The notes below the pieces were generated by a model that saw only the letters and a program-made list of their open reading frames with translations, was not told the DNA's origin and did no database searches. Below are positions 40,983 to 50,296 of a stretch of 64,000 nucleotides of DNA, piece after piece. The stretch is from positions 42,272 to 106,271 of the forward strand of contig NZ_CZPZ01000009.1 in assembly GCF_001458775.1 (NCBI RefSeq). Reading direction: 5' to 3'. Each line of letters begins with the position of its first letter. Position 1 is the stretch's first letter. The position numbers and the translations under genes were made by a program. This stretch comes from Candidatus Nitrospira nitrificans (GTDB taxonomy: Bacteria; Nitrospirota; Nitrospiria; Nitrospirales; Nitrospiraceae).

Positions 40983-43562
40983 ATGAGTGTTGATATTTCA
41001 AGCAGCAACGATCCGTATCGGCTCCCGCGACATGTGATGCCGACCCGATATGACCTCCGGCTTGAACCGGATCTCACGGGCGCAACGTTCACCGGCCGGG
41101 TGACGATCACGATCATGGTCAAGCAGATGACGCAGACCATCCTCTTGAATGCCGTCGATCTCGCGCTTCAGTCAGCGGTCGTGGAAAGGCCGAATCGGCA
41201 GCCGTTCAACGCATCGATTGAATTAGAGCAAAAGACACAACGGGCCAAGCTCTCGTTTCAGGAGGCCATTGATCCAGGCGAATGGAAGCTCGCCATTTCG
41301 TTTGAAGGCGCATTGAACGATCAGCTCCGCGGGTTCTATCGAAGTACCTACAAGGATGCGTCGGGGACCACGCAGACACTTGCGGCCACGCAATTCGAAG
41401 CCACCGATGCGCGTCGAGCGTTTCCCTGTTGGGATGAGCCTGATTTCAAGGCTGTCTTCGCCGCGACACTCGCGATCGATCCACACCTCACCGCGGTGTC
41501 GAATACGGCGGTGGTTTCTGAATCGATGGAGATCGACAAGAAGATCGTCCGTTTTGCCGACAGCATCATCATGTCGACCTATCTGGTGGCCTTCATCGTG
41601 GGGCGGATCGAAGCGACGACGCCCGTCTACGTCGGGAAGACGCCGCTTCGACTCTGGACAATTCCGGGGAAACAGCCACTCACACCATTCGGACAGGACA
41701 TTGCCGCGGCGTCGTTGAAGTTCTTCGAAGACTACTATGGCGTCCCCTATCCAGGAGATAAGCTGGATCTCCTTGCCATCCCGGATTTTGCCTCAGGGGC
41801 GATGGAGAACCTGGGCGCCATCACATTTCGGGAGACAGCCTTGCTGGTGGACGAACGCACGGGAACCCACGCAGAGCTTGAGCGGGTGGCTGATGTGGTG
41901 GCCCACGAAAATGCGCACATGTGGTTCGGCGACTTAGTCACGATGTCCTGGTGGAACGGATTGTGGCTGAACGAAGCCTTCGCGACGTTCATGGAAATGC
42001 TGGCGGTCGATGCCTGGAGACCGGAATGGAAGCGGTGGGAGAGTTTCAGTGTCGCCCGGGCGGCTGCGTTTTCCGTCGACGGACTTATGAGCACCAGGCC
42101 GATTGAATTCCCGGTCCACGCGCCCAAGGATGCGGACGCCATGTTCGATATCCTGACCTATGAAAAAGGCGCGTCAGTCCTTCGGATGCTGGAACAGCAC
42201 ATCGGGCCGATCGTGTTTCGTGATGGAGTGCGACAATACCTTCGCACCCATGCCTATGGGAATGCCGATACCAAGGATTTGTGGACCGCTCTTGGCTCGG
42301 TCGGTCACCAACCGGTCCCGGAGCTCATGAACGGCTGGATCTTTCAGCCCGGTTTTCCCTTGATCACGGCAGACCTGCAAGGTCAGGAGCTACGGCTCTC
42401 GCAACAACGATTCACCTATCTCGCACCAGAGCCGGCATCGGAGCGATTGTGGCAGGTTCCGATCCAAGTCCGTCTGACCGTTGGAGATCGTACGGAACAT
42501 CGCAAGCTGCTTCTGGCGGAACGGGAAGCGAGTATCGACCTACCGGCCGGCGTCACCTCCGTCTTTGTCAACGAAGGAGGGCATGGGTTTTATCGTGTCC
42601 GCCATCAGGGGTTGCTCCTAAAGCAACTACTCGAGCAAGGCCTCGAGCACCTGGCGGTCATTGAACGATTTGCGCTCGTCAGCGACGCCTGGGCCGCCAC
42701 GATGGCCGGGCTCACGCCGCTTCCGGAGTACCTCCGACTCACCAGGCATTTTACGAACGACCGGGACAAAAATGTCTGGGCCGTGTTGCTGGACTCATTC
42801 TCCTTCCTAAACAAGATCATCTCGCCGGAAGATCGGTCAACGCTGGAAACATTTGTGCGTGGCTGCATACAGCCGGCCATCAACGAGTTGGGATGGAATG
42901 CGATGCCCGGCGAATCGGATCTCCTGCGGCAATTGCGTGGAGACCTGCTCGGCGCCATCGGGAAGCTCGGCAACGACGCGGCGACGCAGCAAGACGCAGC
43001 GGATCGCTATCATCGATATCGAAAAGATCCGACGACCGTCGATCCCAATATCGTGCCGGCGCTCGTCGCCATTCTGGCCCATACGGGGGACGAAGCTCGC
43101 TACGACGAATTCTCAGAACGCTATCGCACGGCTTCCACCCCTCAGGAGGAACGCCGGTACCTATTCTCCTTGGCGGTATTTGCTCTCCCCTCCCTAGCAA
43201 GGCGCACATTGGAACGAACGACCAACGGCGAGATCCGCACTCAAGATGCTCCGTTTGTCGTCGGGGCATTGCTGACCAATGTCTACAGCCGAGACGTCGC
43301 GTGGGAATTTGTGAAGACGAATTGGGATCGAATGGATCGGCTGTTCCCGAAGCAGGGCCTGAGGCGGATGTGCGGAGGAATCGCCGGTCTCGCTACCCCG
43401 GAGTTGGAACGGGACGTACGAAGCTTCTTTGCGTCACGTAAGATCGATCTAGGCGGTAAAACCCTTGAGCAGTACCTGGAACAGCTCCGCATAGCCGTTT
43501 CATTCCGTGAACGGGAAGGACGCACGATGCGCACCGCGCTTGCCAGTTCACTCCAAGAATGA
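40983..43562 (+). CDS. M1 family metallopeptidase (aminopeptidase N type)
   Basis: An 859-aa gluzincin. The substrate-recognition loop is SGAMENLGAITF (about 274-285); the zinc site HENAH-x18-E is in VVAHENAHMWFGDLV (about 309-323) followed by LWLNEAFATFMEM. An N-terminal beta domain begins YRLPRHVMPTRYDL and the C-terminal helical ERAP1-like domain fills the last 330 residues. It removes N-terminal residues from peptides. Start chosen at MSVDISSSND, with AAGGTG 6 nt upstream; an in-frame ATG at 40827 overlapping rpiA would add 52 residues reading RRELLRVLGRRTRF, which is not a convincing signal. Downstream of the sugar operon but without a metabolic link. Confidence 0.93.
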   Translation: MSVDISSSNDPYRLPRHVMPTRYDLRLEPDLTGATFTGRVTITIMVKQMTQTILLNAVDLALQSAVVERPNRQPFNASIELEQKTQRAKLSFQEAIDPGEWKLAISFEGALNDQLRGFYRSTYKDASGTTQTLAATQFEATDARRAFPCWDEPDFKAVFAATLAIDPHLTAVSNTAVVSESMEIDKKIVRFADSIIMSTYLVAFIVGRIEATTPVYVGKTPLRLWTIPGKQPLTPFGQDIAAASLKFFEDYYGVPYPGDKLDLLAIPDFASGAMENLGAITFRETALLVDERTGTHAELERVADVVAHENAHMWFGDLVTMSWWNGLWLNEAFATFMEMLAVDAWRPEWKRWESFSVARAAAFSVDGLMSTRPIEFPVHAPKDADAMFDILTYEKGASVLRMLEQHIGPIVFRDGVRQYLRTHAYGNADTKDLWTALGSVGHQPVPELMNGWIFQPGFPLITADLQGQELRLSQQRFTYLAPEPASERLWQVPIQVRLTVGDRTEHRKLLLAEREASIDLPAGVTSVFVNEGGHGFYRVRHQGLLLKQLLEQGLEHLAVIERFALVSDAWAATMAGLTPLPEYLRLTRHFTNDRDKNVWAVLLDSFSFLNKIISPEDRSTLETFVRGCIQPAINELGWNAMPGESDLLRQLRGDLLGAIGKLGNDAATQQDAADRYHRYRKDPTTVDPNIVPALVAILAHTGDEARYDEFSERYRTASTPQEERRYLFSLAVFALPSLARRTLERTTNGEIRTQDAPFVVGALLTNVYSRDVAWEFVKTNWDRMDRLFPKQGLRRMCGGIAGLATPELERDVRSFFASRKIDLGGKTLEQYLEQLRIAVSFREREGRTMRTALASSLQE

Positions 43563-43621
43563 AACGCAGTTAATCCGTTTTCCCACATGCGCACGCGATA
43601 TGAGGGGCTGATTCTTGGCAC

Positions 43622-44620
43622 TCATGATCGCACAAGCCTGTCATCCATCTGCGTAGACAACATCTCGCTCCTAGGGACATTGGCACGCACTGCCCGAAAC
43701 ATGCCAAAGCGACACAGCCCTGCCCCAAATGCCATACGCATTAACAGGAACGTGGGCACTTCTCGCAATGATTTAATCAACCCGATCACGCCAAACCGAA
43801 CAAGCCCCGCCGGACGGACAATTCCCTGCCGGATCGAATCGAGCCATGAGGGTAAGGTTTCGGCAGTCCAATCTGCTGTGGTGACTTCACCCGCCACCAG
43901 CCCAGTCGCCTCCAGTAATTCTGAAAACCCCTCAATGCTGGAAAACGCCGGATGAGCCCACTGATCCAGCAGTTGCCGCATCACTTTCTTTTCCCAAAAA
44001 TTGAGTGGAACCCGGCGATCATCACGCTGATTCCAATCGGCAACCACCAGAATTCCGCCCGGTTTCAGCACGCGCAAGAGCTCTCGAGCGAATTGTGCCT
44101 TATCCGGCATGTGCGGTCCTGCCTCGACCGACCAGACCACATCAAAACTGGCATCAGAGAACGACAGTGCCAGCGCATCATCGACCTGAAAGCGGGCATT
44201 CACCTCTGGGGAGGTCAGTTCTTGAGCACGTCGGACTTGCTGAGGGCTGAGGGTGATTCCTGCGACAGCGAAGCCATAATCTCGCGCGAGGATGCGACTG
44301 CTGCCGCCGATGCCACAGCCCACATCTAACACCGTCGTCCCGGAAGGAAGCTTGTCTAACCCACCCCAACGCACCATTTCATGCACAAAGTCTGACTTGG
44401 CTTTGAGAAAATCCTTTTTGCGGGGCGGAGAGCCATAGTGTCCCAGATGGATATGCTCGCCCCAGTAGAACTCGAGAATGCCGTCATTCGTCCAGTCATC
44501 ATAGGAATGGGCGACAGAATCGGCAGACTGATATGTGCGGGGAAGTAGCCAGTACAGCACTAATCCGATCAGCAGCAAGACCAGGAGAAGGACGATCGCC
44601 CATAGGAAAATGTTCATCAT
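43622..44620 (-). CDS. Membrane-anchored SAM methyltransferase, MPBQ/tocopherol-type
   Basis: A 332-aa methyltransferase with an N-terminal membrane helix (FLWAIVLLLVLLLIGLVLYW, about 5-24) followed by a block DWTNDGILEFYWGEHIHLGH (about 42-61) that recalls cyanobacterial MPBQ/MSBQ (SLL0418-type) and gamma-tocopherol methyltransferases. The SAM motif VLDVGCGIGGSSRILARDYG (about 96-115) and LRVLKPGGILVVADW (about 180-194) are normal. Such enzymes methylate prenylated quinols; in Nitrospira the substrate might be a quinone precursor, but nothing nearby proves it. The gene is monocistronic and convergent with the aminopeptidase. Start is one of two adjacent ATGs. Confidence 0.87.
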   Translation of the reverse strand: MMNIFLWAIVLLLVLLLIGLVLYWLLPRTYQSADSVAHSYDDWTNDGILEFYWGEHIHLGHYGSPPRKKDFLKAKSDFVHEMVRWGGLDKLPSGTTVLDVGCGIGGSSRILARDYGFAVAGITLSPQQVRRAQELTSPEVNARFQVDDALALSFSDASFDVVWSVEAGPHMPDKAQFARELLRVLKPGGILVVADWNQRDDRRVPLNFWEKKVMRQLLDQWAHPAFSSIEGFSELLEATGLVAGEVTTADWTAETLPSWLDSIRQGIVRPAGLVRFGVIGLIKSLREVPTFLLMRMAFGAGLCRFGMFRAVRANVPRSEMLSTQMDDRLVRS

Positions 44621-45144
44621 TCGAATGTCTGAATCAACGGGATTTCGTCGACATTATGGCCGATACAAAGAAGTGACACGAGTAACCTAGGAAACACCCG
44701 CCGTGCTCTCTTGATACGCCGACGGAGGCAAAAAGCGGCGTAGAGTAGCCTCGAAAATGCTGCTAAGTCAATGCGAAGGGTATTCGAATCTCTGGCGATG
44801 CCCGATGACGGGCATGCCCACGGGCCGGTGACTATTCTCCAATGGTCGTTCGTCCGCGACGATCAACCACGTCCTCCAAACTCGCGGCGAACGGAGTTAG
44901 GATGAGAGCCGGATTCACACCCACATATGTTATTCGAAATTCGGGGACATTCTGGAAGCATCGTTGAAATGGATGCCGATGTGATCTCTTCACGACATCT
45001 GTTGCAAGCGGAACTCATAGGATTCAGAAGGAAAGAGCCGGGATCCCCTCTCCAACGTAAGTACCAGCTGATAGGCATATTCACTTGGTTGTCGCGGCCA
45101 CTGCATCTCGTTACAATCAACGAACCTACTATTTGGAAAATCCA
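44621..45144. other. Intergenic region with one short hairpin
   Basis: This gap lies between the divergent methyltransferase and PilZ genes. A 7-bp hairpin ATGCCCG/CGGGCAT with loop ATGA occupies 44798-44815 and lies in the upstream region of both. No coding frame, RNA gene or repeat was recognised. The promoters of both genes must be here. Confidence 0.4.
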
Positions 45145-45651
45145 ATGTCTGAGCTCCACTGTCCGACCTGCGGAGCGAGCAAAATCCGCCTCGCGGCCAG
45201 AAAATCTATTTCCGATGTGCTCCTGAGTGGTCTTACGATTTATCCGTTTCGGTGCCAGCTCTGCGCCGATCGCTTTCGAACCTTCCTCGGGCGCCGCACA
45301 CCCAATCCTCGTCGCAGCTTCGATCGTGTCGAGGTGTCCTTCCCGGTCTGGTTTAAATCGCGCCGATCCTCAACATTTTCCGGCCCTGGATATGAGGGCG
45401 TGATTGATAATCTGTCGATTCGTGGATGCCGAATTCGTTCCACGGCTCCGATGAGGATTGGCTCACGCCTGGAACTGGAATTCCAGTATTCGGACAATTC
45501 TTTCCCGGTGACGATTGAGGAGGCAGTTGTCCGCTCCATCGCCGATGGCGCGATCGGGCTGCGCTTCACCAAACTTCATCGAAGCGATGAGCGGCGCATT
45601 CGCCAGCTCATCGATGTCTGGTTGCCCGAACTCCTTCCCGCAAGCAACTAA
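45145..45651 (+). CDS. PilZ domain protein with N-terminal zinc ribbon
   Basis: A 168-aa protein. The first 45 residues carry two CxxC pairs (HCPTCGASK at about 5-13, and FRCQLCADRF at about 36-45), a zinc-ribbon. A PilZ c-di-GMP-binding fold follows: RRSFDRVEVSFPVWFKSRRS (about 54-73, with the RxxxR-like start), DNLSIRGCRIRSTAPM (about 87-102; the D/NxSxxG motif) and a closing strand IGLRFTKLHRSDERRIRQLI. It may respond to c-di-GMP. Start chosen at MSELHC; the frame extends 60 nt upstream without a ribosome site. The gene is alone. Confidence 0.88.
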   Translation: MSELHCPTCGASKIRLAARKSISDVLLSGLTIYPFRCQLCADRFRTFLGRRTPNPRRSFDRVEVSFPVWFKSRRSSTFSGPGYEGVIDNLSIRGCRIRSTAPMRIGSRLELEFQYSDNSFPVTIEEAVVRSIADGAIGLRFTKLHRSDERRIRQLIDVWLPELLPASN

Positions 45652-45685
45652 TCGCGAACTGTGTGGGTATCTAGGGCATGCACAG

Positions 45686-48355
45686 CTATTCCTGTCGAAG
45701 CACCGCCAATGGCGGCTGACCGAGTAATCGGTAAGTGCTAAGAAACCCGACCAGCATAGTCAGCATGATTGTGGCCACGAAGCCTATCGCAAGGGTGGTC
45801 GGTTGCAGGCTCCAGGAGAGATCGAACACACTCGCAAGCACGGCCCAGGACAAGGCACTGGCCAATGCACATCCCAGCAACCCTCCCAGTGTTCCCAGAA
45901 GCGCGTACTCAACGGCAAAGGAACGCGCGATCATGCTGCGAGTCGCTCCCAGGGCTTTCAGAATGACTGATTCGTACAACCGCCGATAGCGTGTCGCCGC
46001 CAGAGCCGCCGCCATCACTAGACCTCCGGACAAGACACAGAACAGGGCCACGGCTCGGATAGCCAGCGAGAGCCGATCGAGCACCCGTGCAAAACTGTCG
46101 AACACGTCGCCGATATTGATGGCCGTCACATTGGGAAATGAGGCCACGACGGCCTGCTGGAGGGCCACCTCTTCGGACGGCGTCACGTGAACGGTCGCGA
46201 CATAGGTGTGTGGGGCTCCATCAAGCGCGCCCGGTGAAAAGATCATGTAGAAGTTCGTGGAAAAGTTTCCCCACTCCACTTGTCGAATGCTGCTGATCTC
46301 TCCCGTGATGGGTGTGCCTTGTATATCCAGCTCAAGCGTATCTCCGACGGTAAGACCGAGTTGTTTCGCGGCATCTTCTTCGATCGAGATCAGCGGTTTC
46401 GTAAAGACTTGTCCCGGCTTCCACCAGTCGCCCTGAACGATCTTATTGTCCTTAGGAAAATCCTGGAGGAACGTCAGGACGTATTCGCGCGTGAGGTACC
46501 ACTTCTTTCGCCGTTCTTCCTTCTGAGCCGCTTTCTCCTTTTGGTCTTCCTCTTCCGATGTCGCCTCAATTTTGATTGGCGTCCCCTTCAGGCCGGCGAG
46601 CCGGGACCGTACCAGCGGCGTCAACCGAGGGTTTGGATCACTCGACCGTTGGCGCAGGAGCGTCGTCATCCCTTCTGCCTGATCAGGTTGGATATCGATG
46701 AAGAAAAACGTCGGGGCGTCGGTCGGCCGGTTGTCGCCGACTTGCGCAAGGAGCGAGCGCTCGACGAGCGACACGGTCGTCACGACCATGACGGCGATGC
46801 CGATGGCAATCGTGATACTCACCGCCTGACTTCCTGGGCGTAAGACATTGCCCAGCGCTTGACGAAGAACAAGAGCCTCAGGTCGAGGCCATTTCTTCAG
46901 GGCCATGAGCACCCCACGTGCCGACGTCCCCAACAGCACGACCGCCACCGCAAAGGCGAGGATGAAGAGCAGGCCGACTTTCCAGGAATTCGCTTGCCAC
47001 ACCGACAACAACGCCAGCCCCAAGCCGACCCCGACCGATGTAACGGCCTTTGCTCGGTCAAGCCCTTTCCAGAACATCCACCATCGGGTTGGGTTCGACT
47101 CATTGGACAATGCCAGTGGGGTAACCTCACGGCGAAAAATCCGAGCCGGTTTGACGTCACGGATCGTCAGTAACGGCCACAGTGTAAACAAAAGTGTCGA
47201 GAGTATGCCCAAGGCCAATCCCTTGGCCAAGGGCGCCAGGGGAAGCTCCAGCCCTCCCTGACTGAATCCCAATTGGTCGAGGAGGTCCGATGCCATCAAT
47301 GCGGCGATCACCCCTGGGAGGCTTTGCTGGAGGAGCACACCGATCCCAAGGCCGACGAGACTTCCCACCAACCCGAGGATTGTGGCCTGGAGCACGTAGG
47401 TCTGAATAATCGTCGAGGACTCCGCGCCCACGGTCTTCAAGATCGCGATGGTCTGTAACTTTTCACGGACAAAGGCATGCACCGACGTGGCGACTCCCAG
47501 CCCTCCAACGAACAGCGCCGTCAAGCCGATCAAGCCTACATAACGGGTCAGCTGTTCCAACGACTGCTTCAGTTGGGGCTGTGCGTCTCGGTAACTGGAC
47601 ACGCGGGCAGCGTCCGGCGCAAGTCGTCCTCTCAGCTCGTAGAGCAGCGGGTCAGGCGCCATCGTGTTTGGAATTTTCAGAAGATATCGTTCGCGAATCC
47701 TGCTGCCCAGCTTGATCAGCTCGGCCGCGTGCAGCCCTTCTCGTGACATCAGGACGCGAGGACCAAGACTGAAGGCATTGGCCATGCGATCCGGCTCCGT
47801 TTTAACGATGCCGGTGATGATGAAGAGCCCTTGTCCGATCCTGAGTTGATCTCCCACCGTGAGCCCCATCCTGATCAACAGAGACTCCTGCACCACCACG
47901 CCAAAGCAAGTTCGACCGGGGCATCCGTGCGTCTGTTGCCGAAGCAGTTCCACCAAGTCGCTGCTCGGTTCAAGTCGCGGTAATCCATACAGCGGGTACT
48001 GTGGCTCAACGGCCTTCAACTCTATGATTTGCGTCGGCTGTCCACTCCCGGAGGATCCGGCTCTCGCCGCCATCGCCACGAGCTCACTGACGTGTGTCAG
48101 AACGATCCCACGTTCGCGCAATGAGTCCAGCACGTCCCGGCCTTTCGGACTTATCGGGCGAGCGAGTCGAATCTCGAGATCACCCCCGAGAAGTCCTCGT
48201 GCTTCTTTTGTCACCGTATGCTCGATCTGCGTTCCAAAAAGGGAGACCCCGGTCAAGGCTCCGACGCCGATCGCAATACAGACCAAAAAATAGAGAAAGT
48301 GTCGCCATGCGGCGCGTGTTTCTCGCCACGCCATGATGAATACGAAAGAAGTCAT
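45686..48355 (-). CDS. ABC transporter permease, YbbP/FtsX type
   Basis: An 889-aa permease with two FtsX-like domains: a first transmembrane helix near 20-40 (FLVCIAIGVGALTGVSLFGT), helix groups around 270-410 (IGLTALFVGGLGVATSVHAF, LGILSTLLFTLWPLL), a middle group at 460-540, and three final helices after about 770 (AVALFCVLSGGLVMAAALAA, FVATIMLTMLVGFLSTYRLL). Long extracytoplasmic domains lie between. In E. coli ybbP and ybbA lie next to tesA; the same three-gene set is here, with the esterase divergent. It probably moves a lipid or lipoprotein-like substrate from the membrane. It overlaps the ATPase gene by 4 nt. Confidence 0.92.
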   Translation of the reverse strand: MTSFVFIMAWRETRAAWRHFLYFLVCIAIGVGALTGVSLFGTQIEHTVTKEARGLLGGDLEIRLARPISPKGRDVLDSLRERGIVLTHVSELVAMAARAGSSGSGQPTQIIELKAVEPQYPLYGLPRLEPSSDLVELLRQQTHGCPGRTCFGVVVQESLLIRMGLTVGDQLRIGQGLFIITGIVKTEPDRMANAFSLGPRVLMSREGLHAAELIKLGSRIRERYLLKIPNTMAPDPLLYELRGRLAPDAARVSSYRDAQPQLKQSLEQLTRYVGLIGLTALFVGGLGVATSVHAFVREKLQTIAILKTVGAESSTIIQTYVLQATILGLVGSLVGLGIGVLLQQSLPGVIAALMASDLLDQLGFSQGGLELPLAPLAKGLALGILSTLLFTLWPLLTIRDVKPARIFRREVTPLALSNESNPTRWWMFWKGLDRAKAVTSVGVGLGLALLSVWQANSWKVGLLFILAFAVAVVLLGTSARGVLMALKKWPRPEALVLRQALGNVLRPGSQAVSITIAIGIAVMVVTTVSLVERSLLAQVGDNRPTDAPTFFFIDIQPDQAEGMTTLLRQRSSDPNPRLTPLVRSRLAGLKGTPIKIEATSEEEDQKEKAAQKEERRKKWYLTREYVLTFLQDFPKDNKIVQGDWWKPGQVFTKPLISIEEDAAKQLGLTVGDTLELDIQGTPITGEISSIRQVEWGNFSTNFYMIFSPGALDGAPHTYVATVHVTPSEEVALQQAVVASFPNVTAINIGDVFDSFARVLDRLSLAIRAVALFCVLSGGLVMAAALAATRYRRLYESVILKALGATRSMIARSFAVEYALLGTLGGLLGCALASALSWAVLASVFDLSWSLQPTTLAIGFVATIMLTMLVGFLSTYRLLGQPPLAVLRQE

Positions 48356-49131
48356 GACCCGAAGGTGGGGAAGAGGTCCAAGGATGATCGATCGGCGGAG
48401 GACGCCTGCTCTGAACGTGGCGAGGTTGCCGAGGAGTCGTCGAGGAATTCCGCACCCCTGGTCATGTTGTCGGACTCCAGGCGTCCGTCTCGTAGCGACA
48501 GGACACGCTGCATCGATGAGGCCAGTGCTGCATCATGTGTCACCAGCACGAGGGTGGCGCCGGAATCACGGTGAAGCGAGAGGAGCAACTCGATGACATG
48601 GGCACCGGTGGAACTGTCGAGATTCCCCGTCGGCTCATCCGCCAATAAGATAGGCGGGCGACAGGCAAAAGCCCGGGCCACCGCGACTCGTTGTTGTTCG
48701 CCCCCGGATAGCTGAACCGGATAGTGCCCCATCCGGTCGGACAATCCGACTGCGGCAAGCAGTTCCGCCGCCCGATCACCGGCTCGACTCATGCCGCTGA
48801 GCTCCAGGGGAACCGCGACGTTTTCGATTGCGGTCAGAGTCGGAATAAGATGAAACGATTGAAAGATATAACCCACCTTTTCGCGCCGGAAGCGGGCCAT
48901 CCGGCTCTCAGACATAGTGGTGATGTCTATCCCGTCCAGTTGAATAGATCCGGCGGTTGGTCGATCGAGGCCGGCCATCAACCCAAGCAATGTCGACTTT
49001 CCGCTTCCTGATGGTCCTACAATGGCCACCGTCTGTTTCGCCGGGATTTCAAAGGTGATGCGATCGAGGATCGTGACGGATCGACTTGCCGCGGCCAAGA
49101 CCATCGAAATATCTTTCACGGTGATCATCAA
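48352..49131 (-). CDS. ABC transporter ATP-binding protein, YbbA/LolD type
   Basis: A 259-aa ATPase. Walker A GPSGSGKSTLLGLMAGLDRP begins at about 39, the Q-loop is GYIFQSFHLIPTLT near 88-101, the signature is VQLSGGEQQRVAVARAFA at about 140-157, and Walker B with catalytic Glu ILLADEPTGNLD follows. LTAIENVAVPLELSG is the usual LolD/MacB-type text. The extra C-terminal 30 residues are polar. It forms the transporter with the permease gene whose start overlaps its stop by 4 nt. Confidence 0.95.
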   Translation of the reverse strand: MMITVKDISMVLAAASRSVTILDRITFEIPAKQTVAIVGPSGSGKSTLLGLMAGLDRPTAGSIQLDGIDITTMSESRMARFRREKVGYIFQSFHLIPTLTAIENVAVPLELSGMSRAGDRAAELLAAVGLSDRMGHYPVQLSGGEQQRVAVARAFACRPPILLADEPTGNLDSSTGAHVIELLLSLHRDSGATLVLVTHDAALASSMQRVLSLRDGRLESDNMTRGAEFLDDSSATSPRSEQASSADRSSLDLFPTFGS

Positions 49132-49232
49132 AGACCCTGTCCGCCTTCTTAGATAAAAGAATCAGGAATGATATTATACTGTACGGAGTCGGTGATCGTG
49201 TATTGCCTCATATCATAATCGCCTATTCACCG

Positions 49233-49910
49233 ATGAAACGATTTCATAACATACTCGTGCCGGCCTTCTTGATGTTGCTTTGGCCGCTCACGTCGGGAGG
49301 AGCCTCCTTGTCGGCATCGGACAACAGGCCCCGTATCGTCGCGTTTGGAGACAGTCTCACCGCCGGATTGGGGGTGCAGGCCGATGAATCCTACCCGGCT
49401 CAACTCCAACGCCAACTCGATAGCCTCGGCTACCACTACCGGGTGATCAATGCCGGTGTCAGCGGTGACACGACGGCCGGCGGCCTTCGACGCGTACCCT
49501 GGATTCTCAATAACAAACCTGACCTGGTGATTCTCGAATTGGGGGCGAACGACGGACTCCGGGGGCTTCCTGTCGATCAAACAAAAAACAATCTCCGTCA
49601 GATCATCCGACAGCTACAGGCAGCCGGTACGACGGTTGTTTTGGCTGGGATGAAGCTGCCGCCGAATTATGGAGAGGATTACACGGCAAGCTTTGAAGCC
49701 ATGTACCGGCTGTTGGCCAAAGAAAGCCGGCTTCTCTTCATCCCCTTTTTCCTCGAAGGGGTTGGCGGTTCATCCTCGCTGAATCAGGCTGACGGCATTC
49801 ACCCAACCAAGGAGGGATACGAAGTCATCGTGGAGCAGGTGCTTAAAGTACTCAGGCCAATGCTGAACGAGGGGACACACAACCCCATGCCCGCTCACAA
49901 GCAGGGTTGA
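49233..49910 (+). CDS. SGNH-family arylesterase / lysophospholipase (TesA-like)
   Basis: A 225-aa exported hydrolase. A signal peptide is visible (FHNILVPAFLMLLWPLTSGG, about 4-23). The SGNH blocks are FGDSLTAGLGVQADE (nucleophile Ser near 47), GVSGDTTAGGLRR (about 82-94, Gly), LELGANDGLRG (Asn near 113) and DGIHPTKEGY (Asp/His near 191-194). TesA-type enzymes hydrolyse acyl esters and lysophospholipids in the periplasm. Start chosen at MKRFHN; the longer TTG-starting frame begins 30 nt upstream. It is divergent from the ABC pair, matching the tesA-ybbA-ybbP neighbourhood seen in proteobacteria. Confidence 0.93.
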   Translation: MKRFHNILVPAFLMLLWPLTSGGASLSASDNRPRIVAFGDSLTAGLGVQADESYPAQLQRQLDSLGYHYRVINAGVSGDTTAGGLRRVPWILNNKPDLVILELGANDGLRGLPVDQTKNNLRQIIRQLQAAGTTVVLAGMKLPPNYGEDYTASFEAMYRLLAKESRLLFIPFFLEGVGGSSSLNQADGIHPTKEGYEVIVEQVLKVLRPMLNEGTHNPMPAHKQG

Positions 49911-49986
49911 ACATGAGGTTGTTCGTTCAGAACCCGCAACCGGTGAAGACAAGGCGACGTTAGGCGGGTCGACGCGGCACTATTCC

Positions 49987-50175
49987 TTACGACTTCTTAA
50001 AAAACGTGTCGTAGACGCCGTACGCCAGAATCGCCCCAATCATCGTATAGTATATACCGGTGACTCCGCTGTAATCTGGAGCCCCTCCTCCTTCTGGAGC
50101 GTTCGCTAACGCCGGTAAAGCCTGGATCAGTACGGTTCCCGTTAACAGACCTGTTCGTGAAAGTAGCCGTCTCAT
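49987..50175 (-). CDS. Small exported membrane protein, 62 aa
   Basis: I do not recognise a family. A basic start (MRRLLSRTG) and hydrophobic stretch (LLTGTVLIQALPALANAPEG) look like a signal peptide with a plausible Ala-x-Ala cleavage site near residue 25. A second membrane segment follows (GIYYTMIGAILAYGVYDTFF, about 40-59), and the protein ends with KKS. GGGAGG lies a few bases upstream of ATG, supporting expression. It is convergent with the esterase gene. Confidence 0.65.
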   Translation of the reverse strand: MRRLLSRTGLLTGTVLIQALPALANAPEGGGAPDYSGVTGIYYTMIGAILAYGVYDTFFKKS

Positions 50176-50296
50176 CTCTGCCCCCTCCTAAATTCGCAGA
50201 CGAAAAATTGGCGCTGATTTTACTGGATGTGGATTGGGAGGCGCAAGAGGATACCAGCCATGAGAGAATCGACGAGGGGAACGTGGCAACTTGCAA